Assembly (NCBI GenBank): GCA_021613535.1
Contig: CP075495.1
Coordinates: forward strand, 6,200,001-6,264,000
DNA length: 64,000 nt
Direction: 5' to 3'
Source of the DNA: Adineta vaga
Taxonomy: Eukaryota; Rotifera
The notes beneath the pieces are model-generated. The model had not been told where the DNA came from, did no database searches, and was given only the letters and a program-made list of their open reading frames with translations. A program made the position numbers and the translations under genes. This document shows positions 15,001-27,139 of the stretch, one piece after another (positions within the stretch are counted from its first letter, which is position 1; each line of letters opens with the position of its first letter).

Positions 15001-18000
15001 TCGAATACCATAGAAGAAACAGAAGCAAAAGATGATGACGATGGCGAATTTCAAATTATAAAAAGTCGTAAACATACACCTTCATCAATCACGCATCCAA
15101 AGACACCATCACCATCTACCACGCCTAAGAATAAATCGACTGTTAGTTCAGATAATGAACAAAAATCGGCAGTTCTTCAGGATCGTGTTGATGTATCAAC
15201 AACTGCTTCATCAAATATTCCAGAAACTACGACTACTACTACAAGCAGCAAAAAGAAACATAAAAAACAGAAGAAAGACAAAAAAGACACAGCCGTACTC
15301 GATACATCCGTTCCCTCAACACCTGATGCTGATGAACAAAAATTAGAATTGGCACCATCTCCATTGCAAGTAGAACGTACTGAATCAGTCGAACCCAAAC
15401 ACAAATCGTCATCTGTTACAACTGATTCATTACAAATCGAACAACAACAAAAAACGGTTGATTCCTCCAAACAAAAATCATTCGATGAAAGAAGTGAAGA
15501 ACAACAAGCGGAACCGATATCATCATCGATCAATTTCGAATTGGAAGAACTTAAACTTTTAGATGATGAAAAGAATGATTCGACATCTTCAGATGCTTCA
15601 CAATGGTCCACTAGTTCATTTATCATGATTTCCGATGATCAAGCAATTGATAGTCAAACATCAGAAAAATGTGCAGGCATCGAAATAATAACAACAATTT
15701 CTTCACCAACTCATGAATCAATTAAATCAGAAGTAACAGCTGGTAGTTCACCATCGACAAAAAAGAAGAAGATTAAACAAAAGCAAGAATCTTCACAAAA
15801 AGAAATATCTCAACAATCAAAAAGTCCACTAACACCGGTCATTCTCGAAGCACCAAAAGTAGAATCTAAACCACCTCTACCAACAGCATCTAAAACGGCA
15901 CCAATTGTTCGAACGAAAATCATTGCTTCATCGAAAGAAGAGGAAGAAATAGATGACGATGAAGGATTTCAAGTTGTTAGTTATCGTAAACGTGTAGCAT
16001 CAGTCACTGGTCCTGAAAAAGCTCCATCCTCTTCATCAGCATCAACACCAGCAACGCCACCATCGAAACATCGTTTCACCTCTGCTACCGATCTCCGATC
16101 AGGTGTTATTCCAAATCGTCAGAGTTCGTCGATACCTATTCTTACACCAATAATACCAAAACAGAAGAAAGACAAGGAAGAGACATTATCATCGACCGAT
16201 GCCGATATTATTTCTTCTTCAAGCATCGATACTCATCGTTCTACACAGAGGGATCAACAGAAAAAGATTGATGCTCTTGTACAGCCAAAATCGTTATTTT
16301 CTACATTATTGACATCAAGTAGTAGTCCTTCCACAAGTACAGAAGAAAAATTTAATCAACAACAACAACAACAAGCAAAAGATCAAGAAACTATTTCACA
16401 AACTCAAACTCTACCGTTATCAATATCGACGGCTGAAACATCAAAAGTTCAACCAAAAACAGTTTCACCATCTCACACAAAATCGACAGTCAAAACAACA
16501 TTACGTGCCAAAGCATCAACATCACCAGAAGAAGATGATGACGAGGATGATGAAGGATTTCAAGTCGTTCGTCATCGTAAACGTATATTATCAACGCCAC
16601 GATCAGATAAAACATTACCACCCGCGCCAACAACATCATCATACAGACAAAATCTTGGTCGGAATATTGATCTCAAACCAGTGGTTATTCGCGGACGTCA
16701 TGGATCCGGTTCTGGCTCTGGTTCTCGTTCCATACCACGATCAAATGCTAGTGGACACATTTCTTCTAATAAACGTCTACAAAATAGACCTAAACGAGAT
16801 CGACCACAGATGTTACCTCTGAGTAATTCAGCTTCATCAGTTCTCAATGAAAAACAAACTGTACCTTTATCTATATACATGCCAGACAAACAGAACAATC
16901 GGCAGTATTACCATCTAATGAAAAGTACCAAAGATTAATTGATATTCCTGTACAATCATCAGTAACAGAACAAACATGGAAACCAGTCGAACAAATACCA
17001 TGGACAACTGCCGAAATACAACAACCATCGAAAACTAATTTTTCCGACATTATTCCTCTTTCCATGCAATCGACACTCATGGATCAAAATCAATCTGATC
17101 AAAAATTGAATGCAAATACTCTTCAATCAGGTGCAATTAGTTCGTCTTCTGTCGAAAAGTCAAGTAAACAAAAAGTTACTGAACGGCAGGTATCAACCAA
17201 AACTGAAGTTCAAGCCTCGCCAGCAAAAGAAACAATATCATCATCATCTACTAAAATATCTACGACTGAAACTCAAAAGTCAACTATAGTTGACGAGAGT
17301 AACGAGGATGATGATGGTTTTCGAGTAGTACGCTATCGTAAACATGCATCTTCAGCAGTAACAACACCGACTTTTCCAAAACAGTTAACTTTTGATTCTG
17401 ACCCAGATAAAAGACCATCCAAAATGTCTAGAAAGCAACATTCACTACCATCGACACCTGCTTCCACGCCAACTTCTATACAGACCATGATTTTCAAAAG
17501 AACCCCACCAAAACCAAAGAGAAATAATGGTCTCTGATGCTCCGAGCGTTCGTCAACCGAATAGCATTCTTTCATCATCTGCTATCGATACTGATTTGAA
17601 GCCATTAATGAATGAAACGTATAAACGTCCAAAACCTGTTGAACGTGCATCTTCTTCACATTCGGAACAACCAATATCAACCAACATCATCGTTACACAA
17701 GAAGCAGTTACTGAAGAGAAAAATGAGTCTGTACAAAAATCACTAGATGATAGTGATAATAAAATACAATCAACAACATCACCAATAGTCACAAGTACAG
17801 ATACAAGCGATGAACACATGAAAAAGTATAAGAAAAAACATAAACGTCCAAAACGCGAAGCTACTGGATCAGAGTTATCTACACCCTCCGAAGAAACATC
17901 GCGACCAATTGATACTATTTCACCATCAGCAACTCTACCAGTAGTTAGTCAATCTGAAGTATCTGCTATTGCTATTCCATCCATGAAACCAGAACAAATC

Positions 18001-20998
18001 AACGAAAAATCGGATCATATCATTTCAAACGAAGAGCCTCTTCCATTAACATCCATTGATTCCAATACAAATATAGAAGATGGCCAAGATAAAACTTTAC
18101 CAACTAAAAGATCGATTAAAAGACGTAAGAAAAAAATACATACTACTGATAAGCAAGATCTAGAGGAAAGTCTCTACATGGTACATCTACTAATACAACA
18201 GATAAAGAAAGTAGTAGTACAGAAGCAACAACACCTGACAAGCATAGTTCATTTGAATTGTCTACTGTTGATCTTGTGAAACCAAATGAGGATAAGCAAG
18301 AATCAGAATGGATAACTGTTTCAAGTTTGAAGAAAACAACAACATCAGATATAGTGTCAGAGATTAGTAATGATGTTCCATCTAAAGTAGAAAAAGATGA
18401 TGAAGTTAAAAAAACAAGTTCATCAACTGTAGAACATGTGCCAACTGAATTGGAAATAATACAACCCATATCTGAACTACAACAACAGACGCTTATATCA
18501 TCTACGGAACAAAATACTATACAACAATCGACTACGGATGAAGAACTTGGTATCGAACAAACGGCCACTTCACCTTCTAAAAATGATACTGAAACTGAAA
18601 CGGAACTATCAAAAAAATTAAAAGAAAGTAGTGGAACGAGTAGTGAGACTTATTTAGATGCTTATCGTGATCAAACTGGTCGTCTTCGTCGAAAGAAACC
18701 ACGTAAACATACTCGAAGTTCAAGTAAACATGAAGATATTTCATCTAGTTTTGAACTACAAACATCGGAAGAACATACACTGGATCAAAAAAGTATCAGT
18801 GAACATTGGGCTGATGTATTAGCAACTCCCATATCTTCGATTGATGATGAACAAAAACTTACATATGAATTATTTGAACAAGATCAAATCAATGATGATG
18901 AAGATTCGAGTAAAACAAGTAGTAAATTAGATTCGTTCCTACCTGAATATATTCGTCAACAAATACGATCAAGCTCATCACCTCGATCATCATCCTTCAC
19001 CGATCATCGTTCGAAATCATCTTCTGTTGAACCGTCAACAACTACTATTCATTCAAGTACAACTCCGATCTTACCACCAACATCCTCGAATCAATCAACA
19101 AGTGCTGATACATCTGAAAATGAAGGTCAAAAACAGATACAAAGATCTTTTGATGAAAAATCGTATTCATTCGAAGATTCACAATTAATGTCATCCAGCA
19201 ATATGATAGAAAGTAATCCATCAATAACTTCATCATCTTCATCACCATCTGATTCAATTCGAAAGAAAAAACAACGACCAAAAATGTTAAAAAAAGATGT
19301 CGAAGCAAAAACATTATTAACACATGAATTTGATGATACACCATTTACTATTACAGAAGTTCAACAAAACATACCGGTGATCCAATCAGAAGATGATGAA
19401 AATAAAGATCAATCATTTTTATCTTCGATACGTGGTGAATTTGATTCTGCTGTTTCGACAATTTCAAATACGTTTAGTGCTGCTATATCTTCTGCGATAG
19501 ACACGACTACTGAAGAGCAAGAAATTCTTCATAGTGATGAGTCAATACCATCAAATCAAGATTCCACGAATATTCCTTCGAAATCACCTTCAGAAACAAC
19601 AACGATAACAAAAAAATCATCAACACGTTCACCACGAAAACGCTCAAAACGAGATAGTGGTCCCGATTATGAAGGTATAATAATTCAATCCTCTATTGAT
19701 TCAGATCATTCAGTTTCAAGTACGAAACATACTCCAACATCTAGTGAAAGAGATCCATCAGATTCTACTAGAACAGATAGTCAAAAACAACAACTACGTC
19801 AACGAACATCATCTGGTCGACAAATAGCGAACACTGAAGATGAGAATGAACAACAGGCTATGCTAGCTGATGACGAAGAAGATAAGAAATCGTTTGATAG
19901 ATCTCCAAGATCATCAACTAGAATATCAACAATACCAGATTCATCTATTCCTGCTACACCAGAAGCATTAGTATATCAGAAAACAAGAGTGAATCTGAAC
20001 CTGTACATTCTCCTATTCATACACAATCGGATGACAATAGTACAGAAAATGTAACATTAGATGAACAGCCAACAACGACAACGAGTGAACAATTACGTGT
20101 TGTACAAGGTTTTCATTCTTTTACACCAAATAAATATCAATACAATCAATATGAAGAAGGATTAACCATCCAGAATGAACAATTAAAATCGACAACAACA
20201 GAAACTGAAAGTGAAGATAAGATTCTTTCACATGGCTTTAGTCGTTGGTTAAAACAAGGTAATGAGATCAAAGAAATTCCAACATCGAAAACCAAAGATT
20301 CATCAAACATAGTTAGTGGTTTAACACGTGCAATGCAAAGTCTTATCATTCAACCGGTTGAAAGTGATCTTGATGATGATGATGACGAAGAAGAAGATTC
20401 ATGGAATGGACCACGAGCAAGAAAACCAACATATACAACTGGTATTCGAGCTGAAAAACGAATTCATGCAACAAGCGCCTATAATATCAATCATCCACGT
20501 TCAACAACATTAGCACCATCATGGCTAATTTCTCCATCGAATGATAATACACATCGAGATGATCGATCAAAATTTGATCCCAATGATGAAGATGATTCAT
20601 TCGATGATACATCTGAAAAACAAGACAAATCAAAAATTGTTGACACACAATTATCAACTAGAGATGAACGACAAACACATATTGATAATTTAGCTGATTT
20701 AACATTTCAACCAATAATAAACAATGTATCGTCTTCATCATCATCTTCATTATCATCAGCTGTTAAATGGAATGAAACACCAATACGTTCCGATGATAGT
20801 AATCAACTACAAACGAATTTTACTGAAGACGATGTACAACGTTGTTTAGGAGAAGATTTTTATCGAGAATCATTAGCTGTCGATACACTTCACAATGAAC
20901 GACGAAGAATCAATAGATTAGAAGATCTTGTTGTTAAACCAGCACAATTATTAGAAGATATCGATGACGACGAAAACAATAATGAAAATGATAATAAC

Positions 20999-21051
<53 letters not shown>

Positions 21052-21550
21052 TAGTCGTCCAATTAATTTCGATGAATGGGCACATTTTCTCGAACGTCAA
21101 ACTAGTCCAAATATGTTTTTATCATCTGTACCATCTTCATCAATAGCTATGCAAGATCTTTCATTAACACAAGAAAGTTCATATGTTCGTGTATTAGATG
21201 AAGACACACTTGTATCAGATAAAGATCAAGCAAATTTGATAGAACATGTACAATATTCATTTGAAAATGACCAGCAACGTTATGGAGATTTTTCACCATT
21301 AGATGATGTTTCTAGTGGACCACAACCAACTATTGATCATACATTATCATCAACAGTCGAACAACAAAATTCACCAAGGCAAAAACCTTCGGAAACATTT
21401 CAACGATGGCGTAATCAAGTAAGTCAACAACCTGAAGTACTCAATTCAAATTCAACAAATCTAACTTCAACGGATGCTACCAATGACGATGAAATATTTA
21501 TTTCTCACTCAGACGCTGGTTTGAGTCGACGAGTGAGACCTTCAACATAA
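24..21550 (+). CDS. Giant acidic Ser/Thr/Glu-rich repeat protein, 3' part (5' end outside window)
   Basis: The gene enters from the left; a splice acceptor ends at 23 and the reading frame is open from 24. Exons: 24-469, 528-874, 962-1978, 2030-6815, 6878-14297 and 14351 to the stop at 21548-21550. The introns are 51-87 bp, GT-AG, and join in frame. The visible product is about 7,100 residues, with almost no Cys or Trp and long stretches rich in S, T, E, D and P, so it is probably disordered. It carries three repeat families, annotated separately. Short helical stretches of the type ISELDHIESDL, LLDHIDNLEKSL and LLDHVNRLEEAI occur near 380-450 and 11,080-11,500. Six single-base frame breaks are needed, near 6180, 14800, 16885, 17525, 18165 and 19970; the protein style is the same on both sides of each. 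I do not recognise the family. A giant cytoskeletal linker or scaffold is possible, but no spectrin, Ig or KASH domain is visible. Confidence 0.8.
3391..3951 (+). repeat. Segmental duplication, copy A
   Basis: This block of about 560 bp is nearly identical to 4834-5394, at a constant offset of 1443 bp (481 codons), so no indel separates the copies. Only scattered base changes differ, for example CGA versus CAA in the first third. Similarity stops abruptly at both ends. The offset is a multiple of three, so the reading frame is kept. Confidence 0.85.
4834..5394 (+). repeat. Segmental duplication, copy B
   Basis: This is the partner of 3391-3951 at +1443 bp. It encodes the same run of LSREALTDAVREI, a Lys/Gln/Glu linker and further LSTEALTDAVRKI units. 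Its flanks match other parts of the array: the sequence before it resembles about 3740-3795. That pattern suggests repeated unequal exchange within the exon. Confidence 0.85.
11870..14230 (+). repeat. Second repeat family: helix + EIMKNLLP + YFTSSDVYHAYKQP module
   Basis: Three conserved segments recur in order over blocks of roughly 400-900 bp. First is a hydrophobic helix of the type LVDKAKSLVAEVISSIASTL, near 11,876, 12,820, 13,190 and 14,150. Second is SxGLxEIMKNLLPHSLRxIQSD, near 12,120, 12,500, 13,360 and 13,860, followed in two copies by EDDQDSMSSSxTGT. Third is YFTSSDVYHAYKQP, near 12,318, 12,741 and 13,121, with a weak copy near 13,575. These are better conserved than the linkers, so they are probably the functional contacts of this region. 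Confidence 0.8.
15030..17350 (+). repeat. Third repeat family: acidic run followed by GFQVVxxRKR
   Basis: Four copies of a short motif are seen: DDDGEFQIIKSRKH near 15,035, DDDEGFQVVSYRKR near 15,955, DDEGFQVVRHRKR near 16,545 and DDGFRVVRYRKH near 17,305. Each is an acidic run, a short beta-prone stretch and a basic end, separated by 600-900 bp of low-complexity linker. A weak relative (EWITVSSLKK) lies near 18,305. I do not know a named domain for this. Confidence 0.75.
20974..21054 (+). repeat. (AAT)n microsatellite coding for poly-Asn
   Basis: An almost pure AAT/AAC run encodes an uninterrupted stretch of more than 20 Asn after a short Asp/Glu/Asn lead-in. It lies in frame inside the last exon of the giant gene, between the segment ending in RINRLEDLVVKPAQLL and the segment beginning INFDEWAHFL. 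Length variation between alleles is likely. Confidence 0.95.
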
Positions 21551-24500
21551 TAATAGATTAACTGATCTCTCTCTTTTTTTTTACACATTGGTTTTTCTCC
21601 CTGCACTCCTTTTCTTTTAACTTTATCCAGAATTTGCTTATTCTTTATACTTGCGTTAACTGTTTTTTTTACTCTCTTTCTTTCTCATATCGCTCTTGAA
21701 TCTAGTCGATCAACATATTGATTCTCCATTGAACAGACATTTTCATGCATAAAAAAAACAAAAACTTCTTCTTACACTATCATATTGCTTGTGGCAAATT
21801 CAAACTACAAACGGATACATTTGATCTACACATTCCGGTTTCTTCTCACGTGTCAATGCATTTTTATCTCAAAATTACTGAAGAACACTTCGTCGTATTC
21901 TTCATTTATTTGCTGTATTAATAGCAAATTTTACTCTTTCTTGTTTCATTATCATTAATCTAACTGTTTTCTATTATTGAAATCGGTGACACAATACTTA
22001 TATTTATTTTTTTACATATTTTCAAAAGCAATGCGAAGATTGATATATTATTCTTCGTTTCAACTCAATCAAGATCATCTACTCCATTAGACAAATATAC
22101 AAAAACAAGAAAGTTTTCTTTTTTCTATATTTGTTCTAAATTATCATTGTTTTGTTGGCGAAAAGATTATTCTTATTTTTATGTTTTCTTAAATTAACAA
22201 TTTTATCGTCACAATTTATTAATGACACGTTTCACAAAGAAGTAGAAGAAGAAGAAGTTCAAATACTTATCTGATATTAAAAAGAACAATTTCACTTTAG
22301 ATATTCTTTGCCTCTTGTAATTCTTTCTCCATTGTTTTTGTTTTTTTTCTCTTCATTTGCGTGTATTACATGTGAAATATTATTTGTGTGCTCTGCATCT
22401 ATCAGTTTGTTTTGATTCGTTGTCTGTTATTCACTTATTCATCACACACAGTGTCACAAATACCTTTGTTCTGTTTAATAATTTGGTGTGTACTATTTGT
22501 TCATGTTTTTTTTCTTACAGATTCACTTTTAGTTGAATTGATTAGATTAAGAGAGAAAGAGAAAGTGAATAATATAATAAAAATTTGAAACACTTACAAA
22601 ATATAATAGAATTCTTCTTATTCTTTCTTTTTTTTATCTATACTGATTCAGTACATTCATTCATACTTAGACATAGTGGATCAATTTTCATCCTCGACAT
22701 CTCTGTTTATCATCGACGAGCAATTACCGGATTCAGATGGATCGAATATCTCTTTTTAATCCTCTTTTTTTCTTCTTCGTCTTCTTCTTCAATACATTAC
22801 ATGAATGTTATCCTAGAGTTGTATACTCATAGCACATCTTTATTCGTGATAACGCACGGTAGACGAATATTTGATGGTTATTCAAGGTTTTGAAATGAAA
22901 GAATTTGCTCTTTACTTTTTTTTCTTCTTCTCCTCCATGAAATTATATGCAAATTGAATGTTGTGTGTTAGAAAAAAGACAAATCGAACGAATAACATAT
23001 ACGCATACACTTGTTACTTTTGATAAATCACACATCGTACATGAAAGGTGAATAAAGTTAATCAATTTACATCTAAGAAGTTAATCACATCTACTCAACG
23101 AATAGATATTACATAAACAAATATTTATTATCATCAAAAAGGTAATTCAACTAAACTTTTTTTTTAAATGTTTTATTTATGATTGATAGACAAGGAAAAA
23201 AGTCATCAAATTTGTCTATCAAATACTTGTTGATGTACTTGAGCATATTTTTATTAGTAATATCAATAATGCCCAGTTTTTCTTCAATTATCTTTGTCTT
23301 CTTCGATGAGACATCTGGCTCTTTGTCATGATGATGATGATGTATACTACATTTATATATGTCAACAACATCAACTTTGATTTAGCGAGGTCGAAATGTC
23401 TGTAGCTTTTATTTAGAATGATAATAATGATGATGACGATGATAACAACAAGCTAGTAGAGTAATCGACGTATTCTACATGTATAATAGATGATTGCTAT
23501 ATGGATAAGCATAAGTATTATTACTGACGAGCGATATCTATGTTGAAAGCTTCATTGCTGCTCTCGACATAGTTTCGTTCCTCTTTTGTACTATTACAAC
23601 ATCGAAGAAAACAATAACTAGATTGAAAGGAAGAAAGAATAGGCATGTGTGCGATAGAACCATTTCTTTTCTTGTATAAAGACATTTTTTTTTCACTCGA
23701 ATAAAGAAAGCAAGGCATAAGGTAGAAGAGATTTGATCATGCTCTTTCACACATCATTCGTTTGAATGATTTGTCTTTTAGTTACTTTTTCTCTCTCTCT
23801 CTCTTTTAATATAACACTGAGTGATATACTAGGAGAAATCATATATGTCAAATTAAATTAAAATTTCGATTTTATTCGACAATTATTATTGCTTATATAT
23901 ATATATATATATCTATAGAGAATAGAAACGACGACAACGACAAGAGAAATATATTCAAAGTGTAACATTCAAATTGGCACTAGACTGTTGAATATCAAGG
24001 TAAGCACATGTACATATTTCAATTACTACTACTGCGTTTACATCGATTTCACATGTGGTTTCAGTATCGGGACGAAGAGAAAAAAAACGAAAGAACATGC
24101 ATGCAAATAATGAATTGGAAGAGAACGAACTATTTTTAACAGAGAATAGATTTGATGGATTACATCAGCTCGATAGTATTGAAATGAAGGTTTCTCACGC
24201 CCACGGAATGTACTTATCACATGTTCAATATTTCTCTTTTTTCCTTGTCAAGTATATTTTCTAAAATTGCAATATGAAGATAATCGAAATCTTGTAGAAT
24301 GATTATACTGCAAAAAGAATCGAGTTTTGCTTTTTTTTCCTCTGATTGATATTGCATCATTGATTATTGAGAATGGAATTGTTACTTGATGTACTATTGA
24401 TCCTGTCGAGTATCCTACTGAGTCAAATAGACCAATTAGGATTTCTATTACGTACGATGCAGTTTGATAACAGATAGAAGTAGTCGAATAGTAAGAAAAT

Positions 24501-24927
24501 ATGTACAGACAGTAGTTTGTCTGTTTAATTGAGCTCTTTTTTTTCGTTAACTTTATCATTGTTATTTGCCGATCTATATAAATAATGATTCTTCTTCTTT
24601 TCTTCGAAGTCGATAAACGAAAAAGAATGACAATCTTCTGTAATAATACTCCCGTCATCTTTTTCGTCGTCATTTTTCCTTCCTTTTCGTTGTCGTCATC
24701 TTTCATTTCTTGCATACATATATATATATATACATACAGACACATGCGCACCTCTACTTAAATGTAACAGAATGAAAAGAGCCTCTTATATGGTTTTAAG
24801 TTCATAAAACGAGCAAAGAAAGATATGAGGTGATCGATTTCGCTTCATTACCTATCGTCTTTTCTCATCTTGTATTTTTAAATTCGTTCCTGTGTGTATC
24901 TGTGAATATTTAAATATTTGTTGGAAT
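21551..24927. other. Long gene-free region
   Basis: This stretch of 3.4 kb follows the giant gene. It is AT-rich with many pyrimidine runs, a (TA)n run near 23,894-23,914, a shorter one near 24,718-24,731 and a CT run near 23,790-23,803. The open frames (for example 22,585-22,893 and 24,248-24,751 on the minus strand) are composed of Phe/Ser/Lys-type low complexity and match nothing I know. It probably holds the 3' UTR of the giant gene and regulatory DNA of the next gene. No RNA gene was recognised. Confidence 0.5.
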
Positions 24928-25063
24928 ATGGTGATATCTAATGACACAGTGATACATTCAATACATCCATCAAAAATCTGCTATATTCTACGAGAAGAAA
25001 CAACATATACATATGATAGAGAAGACAATAGCAAAGATGATGATGATTCATCACTAAGAACAG
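24928..25063 (+). other. Candidate first coding exon of the HSPA12-like gene
   Basis: An ATG at 24,928 opens a frame ending at a good donor (CAG|GTAAGT, exon end 25,063, phase 1). The acceptor TTCTTTCTAG ending at 26,115 restores phase exactly and reads through DSPEI into the ATG at 26,130. If used, the Hsp70-like protein gains about 50 residues with an acidic KDDDDSSLR stretch. The 1,052-bp intron is long for this window. The in-frame join could be chance (one in three), and the exon could be non-coding. Confidence 0.4.
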
Positions 25064-26129
25064 GTAAGTTTTATAGGAAATGATAAAAAACAAAGTAGAA
25101 TTTTTTATCGCTATTTTCTCTCTCTATTCAATTTAAGAAAAAAAAAGAAAATTAATATCAAGGTTTAAACTTCGTAGTTTAATCCTTTTCAATAGACATA
25201 GTTATTTGAGACTAGAAATGATTGCGTCTATATGTCTAAACAATTATTGTTAGCATAGAACGACAAGTGTTTCGTGAGTTAAGTGAACATTTTAATGTTG
25301 ACTGTCTTGTCTTTCTTACATTCTATACTAGTCTAATCCTTACCTCTCTTTCCAAGTAATCCTCTCTTTCGAAAATAGTCATATGAACATCATCATCATC
25401 ATCGTTGTCTTCGTCTCTCGAATGAAGAGTGAAAACGAGAGATAGAGAGAATATGCTACTAGATGAACAACATTCATGATATCAACGAATATGATTGGAA
25501 TCGATCACCTTGTTGTCATATACACGTATTGTATATGTTATAGAAGTGTTTGTAGTCTCTACTTTTGCCCTGTCCCTCTTTCTCTCTTATATTTTTATCG
25601 CTACTGCTGTTGTTGTTATTGTGGAAGCAGTAATGACTGCAAGACGATGTTGCTTCATCTTCCCGTTCTATATACATCTTAGGTTCGGTCCAGATACGTG
25701 TATAGTGGAAGAAAGAAAGTAAGGGAGAGCGAGAAAGAACAAAAGAAAAAGAAGGCAAGAAACGGAATTGTACAATGACTGGAATAAATCTCTTCTGTTT
25801 TCTTCCCTATGTGAATAGACATATATATTGGTCTTCCGCATCTTTGCGTCTTTCTTTTGTAGTGTAACTAAAGATAAATGTTTATTTTGTACGTCAAAGC
25901 TCAGTAAGAAAAGAAGAGCAAAGGTTTATCTTAGTCATATAGTAGAATATTACTTCTGAAGCACATATTACAATGATTCGATAGTCTATTAATGACTAAA
26001 ATCTATACTTTAATCATTTTTTTCTATATCTATTGATTCTCTAGAAATAATGATGGGTAAGAAGAAAAGTTCATGTCTTTATATAAATAAATATCGAATT
26101 TTTTATTCTTTCTAGACTCGCCGGAGATT

Positions 26130-27103
26130 ATGAATATCAATCAATCATTAATTTCTTCTTTATCTCGACCAACCAATGAACCTTTACATGAACAACATAT
26201 TCGAAATGAAGAATCACATTTTGAACGAAATGTACCTGAAACGTATCATCAATCATCCTACGAATATCTTCCATCAACTTCTACAACTGCACCAATTGGA
26301 GAAGGAATAAATAATATTAATCATCAAATTCAAACTTCAACGAATCTATCTTCTCCCTTACAGAAATATTCGAATAAATATATCACATCATCTTCATCAC
26401 ATAGTCCCACATCTTATCGATATTCATCAGGACCAATTATCGATGAATCAATCATTAATTCTTATTCAATAAATCGTACAACACAACCTCAATTATCAAC
26501 AAATTCACTTTCAGCTTATGTTCCTCAACAGAATAATAATAATAATAATAATATGAATCGTCATTCATTACTTCCAGCAACATCCGATGATTCTGGAAAT
26601 GAATCATCTGTAAATTATCAACAACAATTAACGACTAACACCCATTTTGTTGTTGTTGCGATTGATTTTGGTACTACATTTAGTGGTTATGCATTTGCAT
26701 TTACACGAGATATTGATTCAATTTTAATGATGCGTAAAGTCGACGGCAATGATCCCGGTTTGTTTCTTCTCTTGTTATTTTTCTTTTCTGTGAAGATTTA
26801 TCTTTTGTTGATATTTTTTTGTTAATAGGTGTAATCAATCAAAAGACGCCAACGACAATACTTTTAACGCCAAATTTAGAATTTCATTCATTTGGATTTT
26901 TTGCTCGTGATTTCTTTCATGATCTCGATCCAGATGAAGCAAAACGTTGGTTATATTTTGAAAAATTTAAAATGCATCTTCATTATACTCAAGTGAGAAA
27001 AATATCTTTTTGTATTCTATCACATAGAATTCTTCAAAAAAAAGCAAGATATTTATTCTCTAATAGACGAGAGGTTAGAAACATTATGCAAGAAAATAGC
27101 AAC

Positions 27104-27139
<36 letters not shown>

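Noticed and set aside
22585-22893. Hydrophobic plus-strand open frame after the giant gene, considered as a membrane-anchor (KASH-like) exon
   Set aside because: It is made of T-rich low-complexity sequence, lacks a KASH-type end and has no clear acceptor in phase.
24248-24751. 167-residue minus-strand open frame
   Set aside because: Lys/Ile/Ser-rich with no recognisable domain, and it spans microsatellite sequence.
25476-25758. Overlapping open frames on both strands upstream of the HSPA12-like gene
   Set aside because: They lie in the proposed first intron or leader, are low-complexity and have no splice sites that fit.
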